DNA of 22,928 nucleotides from contig CAAFYT010000083.1 in assembly GCA_900767325.1 (NCBI GenBank), positions 1 through 22,928 of the forward strand, given 5' to 3'. This DNA comes from Kiritimatiellia bacterium (GTDB lineage Bacteria > Verrucomicrobiota > Kiritimatiellia > RFP12 > UBA1067). Position 1 is the first letter of the stretch. Every line of letters begins with the position of its first letter. Below, piece after piece: positions 14,364 through 20,652 of the stretch. The notes under the pieces are model-generated. The model searched no databases. It saw only the letters and a list, made by a program, of their open reading frames with translations, and was not told the origin of the DNA. A program made the translations under genes and the position numbers.

Positions 14364-15521
14364 TCACTTGACGATGCTGGGGCTGATCCAATTGCCGCTG
14401 GCGTGGAACATCTGCCGCGGCTTGTCGCCGTCCTTGAGCGTGTCGACCACGAAAAGCGCCCCGTCGCGATTGGCGATCACGTGGCGCATGTCGCGCGTCC
14501 AGCTCGGATGCTCCCAGTTGGACGGCTCCGTGATGATCTCCGCGCCCGCATCGCCTTCCGCCGGCGACATCACAGCGACCTGCGAAGCGCCGCGCTTGGT
14601 GATATAGACGATGCGCCCGTCGCGTCCCCAGTCGGGATCGACGTTCTGCGAACCGCGCGACGTGAGGCGACGCTTCGCCTTCGTCGCCACGTCCACCACG
14701 TAGATCTGCGGCGTGCGCGTCTCGTTGGAGACGTAGGCGATCTTCTTGCCGTCCGGGCTCCACGTCGGCTGACCTTCGCTCGCATTCGGCGTGTTGGTGA
14801 GACGGATGTAGCGCCCGCCCTCGAGGATGTAGAGCTCGGGGTTGCCGTGAATCGAGAGGATCGCAGCGACCTTGCTGCCGTCCGGCGAAACCGCGACGCC
14901 CGCAGGCGAGCCCTTGAAACTCCACTTCACGGCGCGCCGCCCCGTCTTGAGATTCATCTCCCAGATCTGCGGCGCCCCGTTCCTGTCGCTGATGTAGAGA
15001 ATCGACTCTCCGGGAACCTGCCATCTCGGAAAGATCGTCATCTTTCCATCGCTCGTGAGCTGGCGGATGTCAAAGCCGTCCGGATAGGCGGTGCAGAGCT
15101 CACCCGGAACGGCGTCTCCCTTGCCCGAGAACTTGCCCCGGTTGATGAAAACGACCAGATCCTGCGCGAAGCCCTTCTGCCGACCGAACGCCGCGCACAT
15201 CTCGTCAGCGAGGGCGCGCGCTGCGATCCGCGCGCCCTTGGCGTCGGCAAACGCCATCGTGGAGCCGACCGACTTCCCGAGCCCCGTTGCGCGAATCGCC
15301 CCCGGCACCCCCTCGACCTTGATGCTTCCGCTGTCCGAAACGACAAACAAACCCGAGATCTCCAGATTCTTTTTCAGGCACTTCGTGAACTCGGCGTCGC
15401 CCACCCTGATCGAAGCCGAGAACTTGCGGTTCCCGACGCCCGTCACATCAATATCCGGCTCCGCCGCAAACGCCGCCAACGACGTCGCGAGGCAGAAAGC
15501 CGCGAAAACTCCTCTCATCAT
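14364..15521 (-). CDS. tolB: TolB, periplasmic beta-propeller of the Tol-Pal system
   Basis: A 385-residue exported protein. MMRGVFAAFCLATSLAAFA is a signal peptide, with cleavage near residue 19-20. An N-terminal TolB domain follows (FTKCLKKNLEISGLFVV). The C-terminal half holds beta-propeller repeats of the WSPDGKKIAYVS / QIYVVD type, seen at least four times (for example SPDGSKVAAIL, SPDGKKIAYVS, GRDGRIVYIT). TolB works with Pal and TolA in outer-membrane constriction at division. Neither tolQRA nor pal is in the window. The start at 15521 is preceded by AGGGGG at about 6 nt; the second ATG (15518) is an alternative. It leads an operon from a promoter just after argJ. Confidence 0.9.
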   Translation of the reverse strand: MMRGVFAAFCLATSLAAFAAEPDIDVTGVGNRKFSASIRVGDAEFTKCLKKNLEISGLFVVSDSGSIKVEGVPGAIRATGLGKSVGSTMAFADAKGARIAARALADEMCAAFGRQKGFAQDLVVFINRGKFSGKGDAVPGELCTAYPDGFDIRQLTSDGKMTIFPRWQVPGESILYISDRNGAPQIWEMNLKTGRRAVKWSFKGSPAGVAVSPDGSKVAAILSIHGNPELYILEGGRYIRLTNTPNASEGQPTWSPDGKKIAYVSNETRTPQIYVVDVATKAKRRLTSRGSQNVDPDWGRDGRIVYITKRGASQVAVMSPAEGDAGAEIITEPSNWEHPSWTRDMRHVIANRDGALFVVDTLKDGDKPRQMFHASGNWISPSIVK

Positions 15522-15549
15522 CTGATTCCCCCTTTCGAACATGCCGTAG

Positions 15550-15558
15550 ATTATACCA
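15550..15558 (-). promoter_or_regulatory. Extended -10 promoter for tolB-gatCA-ppiB
   Basis: The minus strand reads TGGTATAAT, with TATAAT at 15550-15555. It lies about 28 nt upstream of the tolB ATG and 7 nt past the argJ stop (15566-15568). The -35 region (TTACAC at 17-nt spacing) is weak, as expected for an extended -10 promoter. Confidence 0.6.
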
Positions 15559-15565
15559 TATTTGC

Positions 15566-16786
15566 TCATGTTGTGTAATCGGCGTTTATGTGCACGTAGT
15601 CAACCGAGAGGTCGCACGTGTAGATCGTGCTCTCGTATTCGCCGAGGTGCAGGTCGACCAGCACCTCGAATTCATCGCCCTTCATTACCTTGGCAAGCCG
15701 CCTCAGCTGCGCCTCGTCGGCGACGCATCCGCGTCGAAATGCCCAGACGCCGCCGTAGAAGACCTCCGCCTTCGCATCCTCCACCCGCGCGCCCGAGTAG
15801 CCCGCGGCCGCCAGCACGCGCCCCCAGTTCGGATCACGCCCAAACCAACTCGTCTTCGCCAGAGGAGACTTCGCGATCGCGCGCGCCGCCCGCTCGGCGT
15901 CGCGCGCGCTCCGCGCGCCCTTCACGCGCACCGTCACGAATTTGGTCGCACCCTCGCCATCCTTCGCCATCTGACGCGCGAGCGACACGCACACGATACA
16001 GAGCGCCTCCACAAACGCCCTGAAATCCGCATCGGTGCGAACGATCTCACGATTGCCCGCAAGACCGCTCGCCAGCAGAAAAACCGAATCGTTCGTCGAT
16101 TCATCGCCATCCACGACCAGCCGGTTGAAGCTTCGCGCGAGGGCGAGCGTCAGCGCCCGCTTGAGCATCGTCGCGCTGATCGCCGCATCCGTGGTGATGA
16201 AGCCGAGCATCGTGGCCATGTTGGGCTCGATCATTCCGGAACCCTTGCTCATCCCGCCGATCGTCACCCGCTTTCCACCGATCGTCGCAACCACGCACGC
16301 CTGCTTCGGCTTCGTATCGGTCGTCATGACCGCCTTCTCCGCCGCGAGAGCGTGCGCGGCGTCGCGCGCGAGATCCTTCGCCGCCCGGCGCATGCCATCA
16401 AGAAGCCGTTCCATCGGCAACGGACGCCCGATCACACCCGTCGACGCCACCATCACGAACTTCGGATCGATGCCGAGCTCACCGGCCGTCGTCAACGCCG
16501 AAAGCTCGGCGTCGCGCAACCCCGCCTCCCCCGTGCAGGCGTTCGCGCAACCCGAATTCGCCAGAATCGCCTGCACCCGACGCCCCTTCGCGAGAACGCG
16601 ATCATAGAGAACTGGCGCCGCAGCAACGGCATTGGTGGTGAAAGCCGCAGCCGCCACACACGGACGATCCGCCACGATCAGCGCCACATCGTTGCGCCCC
16701 TTGTACTTGATCCCCGCCGCGACGCCCGCCGCTCGAAACCCCTTGGCGGAACAGACCCCGCCCTTGACCAACCTGATGCTTGCCAT
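15566..16786 (-). CDS. argJ: Bifunctional ornithine acetyltransferase / N-acetylglutamate synthase ArgJ
   Basis: Arginine biosynthesis: transfers acetyl from N-acetylornithine to glutamate, and in bifunctional members also uses acetyl-CoA. The 406-residue protein has ANSGCANACTGEAG (76-89), VASTGVIGRPLPM (113-125) and VMTTDTKPKQA (153-163). KGSGMIEPNMATMLGFITTDA contains the self-cleavage site, with the nucleophile T192 after A191. The usual HPNMATM reads EPNMATM. The C-terminal GRDPNWGRVLAAAGYSG is typical. Whether it is mono- or bifunctional cannot be told from the sequence by eye. It is a single-gene unit with its own promoter; no other arg gene is in the window. The -10 lies 7 nt before the ATG and no Shine-Dalgarno sequence is present, which predicts a leaderless transcript. 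Confidence 0.95.
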   Translation of the reverse strand: MASIRLVKGGVCSAKGFRAAGVAAGIKYKGRNDVALIVADRPCVAAAAFTTNAVAAAPVLYDRVLAKGRRVQAILANSGCANACTGEAGLRDAELSALTTAGELGIDPKFVMVASTGVIGRPLPMERLLDGMRRAAKDLARDAAHALAAEKAVMTTDTKPKQACVVATIGGKRVTIGGMSKGSGMIEPNMATMLGFITTDAAISATMLKRALTLALARSFNRLVVDGDESTNDSVFLLASGLAGNREIVRTDADFRAFVEALCIVCVSLARQMAKDGEGATKFVTVRVKGARSARDAERAARAIAKSPLAKTSWFGRDPNWGRVLAAAGYSGARVEDAKAEVFYGGVWAFRRGCVADEAQLRRLAKVMKGDEFEVLVDLHLGEYESTIYTCDLSVDYVHINADYTT

Positions 16787-16793
16787 ATCCGCT

Positions 16794-16802
16794 ATTATAC
16801 CA
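16794..16802 (-). promoter_or_regulatory. Extended -10 promoter for argJ (leaderless spacing)
   Basis: The minus strand reads TGGTATAAT, with TATAAT at 16794-16799. Seven nt (AGCGGAT) separate it from the ATG at 16786, so transcription should begin at about the start codon. It lies 3 nt past the stop of the PAP2 gene (16806-16808). No consensus -35 is visible. Confidence 0.6.
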
Positions 16803-16805
16803 CAA

Positions 16806-17279
16806 TCAGCGCCAAAGCGCACAGACCAGAGTCGCCCACGCACCTCCGGTGACCATGCCCCAAAACACCTCCTTGCGCGTATGCCCCAGCAATTCCCTGA
16901 AGCGTCGCGCCGGCTTGAACCTGAGTTCCTTGATGTCCCTGATGATCGCATTCAGGATCTTCGCGTGCTCGCCCGCCGCGCGCCGTACCGTCGCGGCGTC
17001 GAACATCGTCACGATCGCGAACGCCGTCGCCAGCACGCAGATCGGCGAACCGAACCCGTAGTTGTAGCCGAACGAACACGCCAACGCCGAGACCGTGGCC
17101 GAATGGCTCGACGGCATGCCGCCCGTCTGCGTGAGATAGGTGAAATCGAGCTTGTGCGTGCGCATCGCCACAAGGGTCATCTTGATCAGCGACGCCACCA
17201 TCCACCCGCCGAATCCGCACCAGAACTCCGGCACGAGGAAGAGATCCCAGAACTCCCAATGGGCGATTGCCGCGAACAT
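16806..17279 (-). CDS. Divergent PAP2-family membrane protein (DUF212)
   Basis: A 157-residue integral membrane protein with GGMPSSHSA (53-61), D94 and R99 in MFDAATVRR, and GHTRKEV (132-138). These match the divergent PAP2/DUF212 (YuiD-like) family, related to acid phosphatases that act on phospholipid or polyprenyl phosphates. Hydrophobic segments are at about 23-38, 60-95 and 139-155. The SSHS histidine and GHT histidine of the phosphatase site are kept. The substrate is unknown; undecaprenyl- or phosphatidyl-type phosphates are guesses. The start is ATG at 17279 (TGATG with the prfA stop); the GTG three bases earlier is an alternative. Last gene of the rpmE-prfA unit. Confidence 0.88.
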   Translation of the reverse strand: MFAAIAHWEFWDLFLVPEFWCGFGGWMVASLIKMTLVAMRTHKLDFTYLTQTGGMPSSHSATVSALACSFGYNYGFGSPICVLATAFAIVTMFDAATVRRAAGEHAKILNAIIRDIKELRFKPARRFRELLGHTRKEVFWGMVTGGAWATLVCALWR

Positions 17280-18265
17280 CACGACTTGCCCTCCAATTCC
17301 AACTTCAGCCGGTCATCGAGATCGTTGGCCTTGAGCGCATCCAGAAGCTCCTGCATCTCGCCGTCGATGATCCGATCGAGCGCATAGAGCGTGAGCGATA
17401 TGCGATGATCCGTCATGCGATTCTGCGGAAAGTTGTAGGTGCGGATCTTCTCCGACCTGTCGCCGCTCCCCCGGAGCGTCAGGCGATCCGCGCCCAGTTT
17501 CGCCTCCTCTTCGCGGCGACGCTGGTCGAGAATGCGCGCTTTAAGCGTGGCGAAGCACTTCTCGCGGTTGCGGATCTGGCTGCGCTCGTCCTGACAGACC
17601 GCCACAAGCCCAGTCGGCAGATGGGTCATGCGAACCGCGCTCTCCGTTTTGTTCACATGTTGCCCGCCTGCTCCTCCCGCACAGAAAAGATCAATACGGA
17701 TATCCTTCTCGGGGATCTCCAGCTCGTCCGTCTCGTCCGCCTCGGGAAACACGACGACCGTGGCCGCCGAGGTGTGGATTCGACCTTGTGCTTCGGTCTC
17801 GGGCACACGTTGCACGCGATGCGCACCGGACTCGAACCGAAACGCACCGTACGCACCCTCGCCCAGCACGGTGAAGACGACTTCCTTGTAGCCGTCGAGG
17901 GCTGTCGGGTTTTCACTCATCACCGACACCTTCCACCCCTTCGTCTCGCAATAGCGCGAATACATGCGGAAGAGGTCCCCCGCGAAGAGCGCCGCCTCAT
18001 CCCCGCCCGTCCCGGCGCGAATCTCCATCACCGCGTTGCGGGATTCGAACGGATCGGGCTTGAGAAGCGCCGTCGAGAGATCACGCTCGCTCGCCTCGCC
18101 GAGTTGATACGCCACATAGGCATAGTCGAGCTTCTTGAGAAATCGGTAATCGGCAAGCGTCGCCAAATAGCGGTGACGATCCTGCAAAACACGCGGGTCG
18201 CCCAGATCCCTTTCGACGGACTCCAGGCGACCCAACACGTGCTCGATCTGCGCCGTGTCGATCAA
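17279..18265 (-). CDS. prfA: Peptide chain release factor 1 (compact N terminus, TTG start)
   Basis: Terminates translation at UAA and UAG. The 328-residue protein has EIRAGTGGDEAALFAGDLFRMYSRY, the codon-reading motif in RVPETEAQGRIHTSAATV (PET, of the RF1 PxT type rather than the RF2 SPF type) and the peptidyl-transferase motif GAGGQHVNKTESAVR. The N-terminal helical domain ahead of EIRAGTGG is about 80 residues, against roughly 110-115 in E. coli RF1, so about 30 residues are missing. The only start codon available in frame near the end of rpmE is the TTG at 18265, which overlaps the rpmE stop as TTGA; no ATG or GTG lies upstream in frame within rpmE's end. A GTG at 18238 is a less likely alternative. 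Confidence 0.93.
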   Translation of the reverse strand: MIDTAQIEHVLGRLESVERDLGDPRVLQDRHRYLATLADYRFLKKLDYAYVAYQLGEASERDLSTALLKPDPFESRNAVMEIRAGTGGDEAALFAGDLFRMYSRYCETKGWKVSVMSENPTALDGYKEVVFTVLGEGAYGAFRFESGAHRVQRVPETEAQGRIHTSAATVVVFPEADETDELEIPEKDIRIDLFCAGGAGGQHVNKTESAVRMTHLPTGLVAVCQDERSQIRNREKCFATLKARILDQRRREEEAKLGADRLTLRGSGDRSEKIRTYNFPQNRMTDHRISLTLYALDRIIDGEMQELLDALKANDLDDRLKLELEGKS

Positions 18266-18471
18266 GCCTTGGCGAACTTGGCGTAGCGCTTCTTGAACGA
18301 ATCGACACGCCCTTCGGTGTCGACCATCGTCTTCGCACCGGTGAAGTACGGATGGCAAGCGGAACAGGTGTTCACCGTCATCTCCTTCTTCGTGGAGCGC
18401 GTCTTGATGACGTTCCCACACGCGCAGGTGATGGTGGCGTCTTCGTACTTCGGATGAATGTCCTTCTTCAT
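18262..18471 (-). CDS. rpmE: 50S ribosomal protein L31, zinc-binding type
   Basis: A 69-residue protein of the large ribosomal subunit. It begins MKKDIHPKY and carries the four cysteines of the zinc (C+) form: CACGN near residues 16-18 and CSACHPYFTG near 37-40. The usual C-terminal VDxFxKRY is present (VDSFKKRYAKF). A GAGG with AAGGAAG purine tract precedes the ATG. It has its own promoter and is followed by prfA with a 4-nt overlap, the same pairing seen in several bacteria. Confidence 0.97.
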   Translation of the reverse strand: MKKDIHPKYEDATITCACGNVIKTRSTKKEMTVNTCSACHPYFTGAKTMVDTEGRVDSFKKRYAKFAKA

Positions 18472-18503
18472 AGTTCCTCTCTTCCTTTCGAAATTGAAAG
18501 CGT

Positions 18504-18532
18504 ATTATACCTTATTTTTCCTTTCTTCGCAA
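18504..18532 (-). promoter_or_regulatory. Sigma-70 promoter for rpmE-prfA-PAP2
   Basis: Minus strand: -35 TTGCGA (18527-18532), 17-nt spacer, -10 TATAAT (18504-18509) preceded by AAGG. The predicted start leaves a leader of about 25 nt to the rpmE ATG. The stretch from here to the ribE stop (about 50 nt) is GC-rich and shows no clear terminator hairpin. Confidence 0.65.
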
Positions 18533-18579
18533 GGGCCCCCGACCAAATCTCCCCCGCGGTTCCTCCCGTCGCCGGCCAC

Positions 18580-19209
18580 CTACCCAATGAAGCCGGCGGC
18601 ACGAAGGGCATCCTCGGTCAGACCGGCGCGAGGAACAAGCTTTGCGACGTACTTGCCGATCACATCCCCTTCGAGATTCACCTTGTCGCCGACCTCGAGC
18701 GCCCCCAGCGTGGTCTTCGTGCGAGTCGTCGGTATGAGATCCACCTGCAGAAAATCGTCCCCCAGCGCCGAAATCGTCAGCGAAACGCCGTCGATCGCAA
18801 TCGACCCCTTCAGCACGCTTTGTGCCGCGAGAACCCGTCCGCAGCCAATGCGCAGCCGAAGATCCGCCCCTCTACTCGTCCGGTCGAGAACAACCCCCTG
18901 GCAATCCACATGGCCCTGCACGATGTGTCCGCCCATCGCATCCCCAACTGCAAGCGCACGTTCGAGATTGACCTTCGACCCCGGTAACAACCCTCCAAGA
19001 CCCGTACGCGACTCCGTTTCACGCAGAACATCGGCTGTGAAATGCGCTTCATCGAACCGCGCGACCGTCAGGCACACACCATTGACGGCGATCGACTCGC
19101 CCTCCTCAAGCGGACGCCTCCAAGGTTCAAAGGCTATCTCCAGCACGAGATTCGCCCCGCGGGAAACACGCCTGACCGTACCAATCCGCTGCACTATTCC
19201 CGTGAACAT
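18580..19209 (-). CDS. ribE: Riboflavin synthase, alpha subunit
   Basis: Dismutates two molecules of 6,7-dimethyl-8-ribityllumazine to riboflavin and the pyrimidinedione. The 209-residue protein has the hallmark MFTGIV start and two lumazine-binding barrels: SIAVNGVCLTV (39-49) and SIAIDGVSLTI (136-146), with the second domain opening at GGHIVQGHVDCQG (93-105). It ends with a normal C-terminal helix region. The ATG lies inside ribD, with a 16-nt overlap. RibH and RibBA, which complete the pathway, are not in the window. No FMN riboswitch is visible upstream of the nusB-ribD-ribE unit (leader about 14 nt). Confidence 0.95.
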   Translation of the reverse strand: MFTGIVQRIGTVRRVSRGANLVLEIAFEPWRRPLEEGESIAVNGVCLTVARFDEAHFTADVLRETESRTGLGGLLPGSKVNLERALAVGDAMGGHIVQGHVDCQGVVLDRTSRGADLRLRIGCGRVLAAQSVLKGSIAIDGVSLTISALGDDFLQVDLIPTTRTKTTLGALEVGDKVNLEGDVIGKYVAKLVPRAGLTEDALRAAGFIG

Positions 19210-20189
19210 TCCCGGCCCTCCGTAGAGACGATGACATCGTCGCAGCCCTTGAATACGACCGCCTTCGATACGCGTCGATGTCCGATGACGCGCGGCGCGA
19301 GAACAGTGATCCATTCATCCACCAGCCCCGCTTCGGCGAGCGACCGCGCGAGCCCAAGCCCCCCCTCGCAGAGCACATGCAACGCGCCGCGCCGCCCAAG
19401 CGCGCGAAGCGCCGTCTTCGGATTGCGGAAGACGAGCGTTTCGTTTCGCCCATCCGCAAAGACCTGTGCACACGGCGGCAGGTTCCCCGAGCGCGAGATT
19501 ACGACGCGCAGAAGATCGTCGTTGCGTCGACCATGCGACAGGAGCGAGGGATCGTCCTTGCGAACAGTCTCGCCACCCACCATGATCGCATCGACCCGCT
19601 CACGCAGCCTCCCCGTCAGTCTGCGAGAATGCGCCGAACTGATCCAACGCGCATTTCCCCAGTCGTCGCAGATTCTGCCATCGAGCGACAGGGCGATCTT
19701 CACAGTCACAAACGGGAGAGACGTCTTCATATGCTTCGCGAACGGCGCGATGAGCCGCCGCGCCTCCCGTACGGCTGGCGAGAGCGGATGCGTCGCGGCA
19801 TAGCATTCGCACACGATGCCCGCCCGGGCGAGAATGCGCTTCGCCTTGTTCCTGTTTTCCGGATTCGGATCAGGAATCGCGTAGACGACGCGCGCGATCC
19901 CCGCCGCAATGATCGCATCCGTACAGGCACCAACACGACCCGGACGGGAACAGGGCTCCAGCGTGACATAGAGCACAGCTCCAGCCGTTGACCGACCTTT
20001 GCGCCGAGCCGCACGGATCGCCTCGACCTCGGCATGGGGAAGCCCGCATCGACGATGGTAGCCCGCACCCAGGATCCGCGACCCCTTCACAACAAGCGCC
20101 CCAACGGGCGGATTGGGGCGCGTATGCCCTTCACCCTTTCGCGCCAAGGCTATCGCCCGAACGATTCGCAAATAGTCGACGTCTTTCAC
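19194..20189 (-). CDS. ribD: Riboflavin biosynthesis deaminase/reductase RibD
   Basis: Deaminates and then reduces the pyrimidine intermediate of riboflavin synthesis. Residues 1-145 form the deaminase: RPNPPVGALVV (24-34), PHAEVEAI with H52 and E54, and TLEPCSRPGRVGAC with C80 and C89 as zinc ligands. Residues from about 155 form the NADPH reductase: VKIALSLDGRI, RWISSAHSR, GGETVRKDDP and CEGGLGLARSLAEAGLVDE. Two variations are seen: the common LEPCSHxGRTPPC reads LEPCSRPGRVGAC, and DPNPxVxGxG is replaced by DPNPENRNKA. The GTG start at 20189 overlaps the nusB stop as GTGA. The length (331) is slightly short of typical (about 360). Confidence 0.94.
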   Translation of the reverse strand: MKDVDYLRIVRAIALARKGEGHTRPNPPVGALVVKGSRILGAGYHRRCGLPHAEVEAIRAARRKGRSTAGAVLYVTLEPCSRPGRVGACTDAIIAAGIARVVYAIPDPNPENRNKAKRILARAGIVCECYAATHPLSPAVREARRLIAPFAKHMKTSLPFVTVKIALSLDGRICDDWGNARWISSAHSRRLTGRLRERVDAIMVGGETVRKDDPSLLSHGRRNDDLLRVVISRSGNLPPCAQVFADGRNETLVFRNPKTALRALGRRGALHVLCEGGLGLARSLAEAGLVDEWITVLAPRVIGHRRVSKAVVFKGCDDVIVSTEGRECSRE

Positions 20190-20623
20190 CGGCTCCTGGC
20201 GTACTTGTCAAGAACACCATTGACAATGACGCGCGTCTTCGGGCTCGAAAACCAGTTCGCGAGGTCGATCGCCTCGTTGATCACGACGGCCTTGGGCACG
20301 TCGGTATGCGAAAGTTCCCAGACACCCATCCGCAGAACGACGCGCTCGATTGTCCCGAGACGGTAGAGATCCCAATTATCCAGCAAGCCAGAAAGCGTAT
20401 CGTCGATTTCCTTCATCGATTCGAGCACACCGACGATCCGCTCCTCCGCAAAGGCCTTGAGCTTACCACCGATCTCGCACGCCTCGCCGTTCTCCGCGGC
20501 GACATCCGCGAGGAATTCCCAGCCCGTTGAAAGAAACACGACCCGATCGTCCGGCGGATTCAAATCCGCCGCCGTCAGCAACTGGATGGCCCACTCGCGG
20601 GCCTGCCTGCGCGTAACCGTCAT
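20186..20623 (-). CDS. nusB: Transcription antitermination factor NusB
   Basis: A 145-residue protein that binds the boxA RNA element with NusE (S10) during rRNA antitermination. It opens with an Arg-rich TRRQAREWAIQLL helix and ends with the family signature: ERVVLRMGVWELSHTD, VPKAVVINEAIDLANWFSSPKTR and VNGVLDKYAR. The length is normal. It leads the riboflavin genes from a promoter immediately behind the GH133 stop. Elsewhere nusB often follows ribH; here it precedes ribD instead. The leader has AAGGG about 10 nt ahead of the ATG. Confidence 0.94.
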   Translation of the reverse strand: MTVTRRQAREWAIQLLTAADLNPPDDRVVFLSTGWEFLADVAAENGEACEIGGKLKAFAEERIVGVLESMKEIDDTLSGLLDNWDLYRLGTIERVVLRMGVWELSHTDVPKAVVINEAIDLANWFSSPKTRVIVNGVLDKYARSR

Positions 20624-20643
20624 ATCAAAAAGCCCTTGCGCGT

Positions 20644-20652
20644 ATTATACCA
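20644..20652 (-). promoter_or_regulatory. Extended -10 promoter for nusB-ribD-ribE
   Basis: The minus strand reads TGGTATAAT, with TATAAT at 20644-20649. It abuts the TAA stop of the GH133 gene (20653-20655), with no base between. Twenty nt separate it from the nusB ATG, giving a leader of about 13-14 nt. Any -35 lies inside the GH133 coding sequence; none is close to consensus. Confidence 0.65.

Noticed and set aside
18533..18579. GC-rich stretch between ribE and the rpmE promoter as a terminator
   Set aside because: I could not find a stable stem followed by a U run; only loose GC-rich inverted matches.
20624..20652. FMN riboswitch ahead of the riboflavin genes
   Set aside because: Only about 20 nt separate the -10 from nusB, far too short for an RFN element, and ribD and ribE have no leader.
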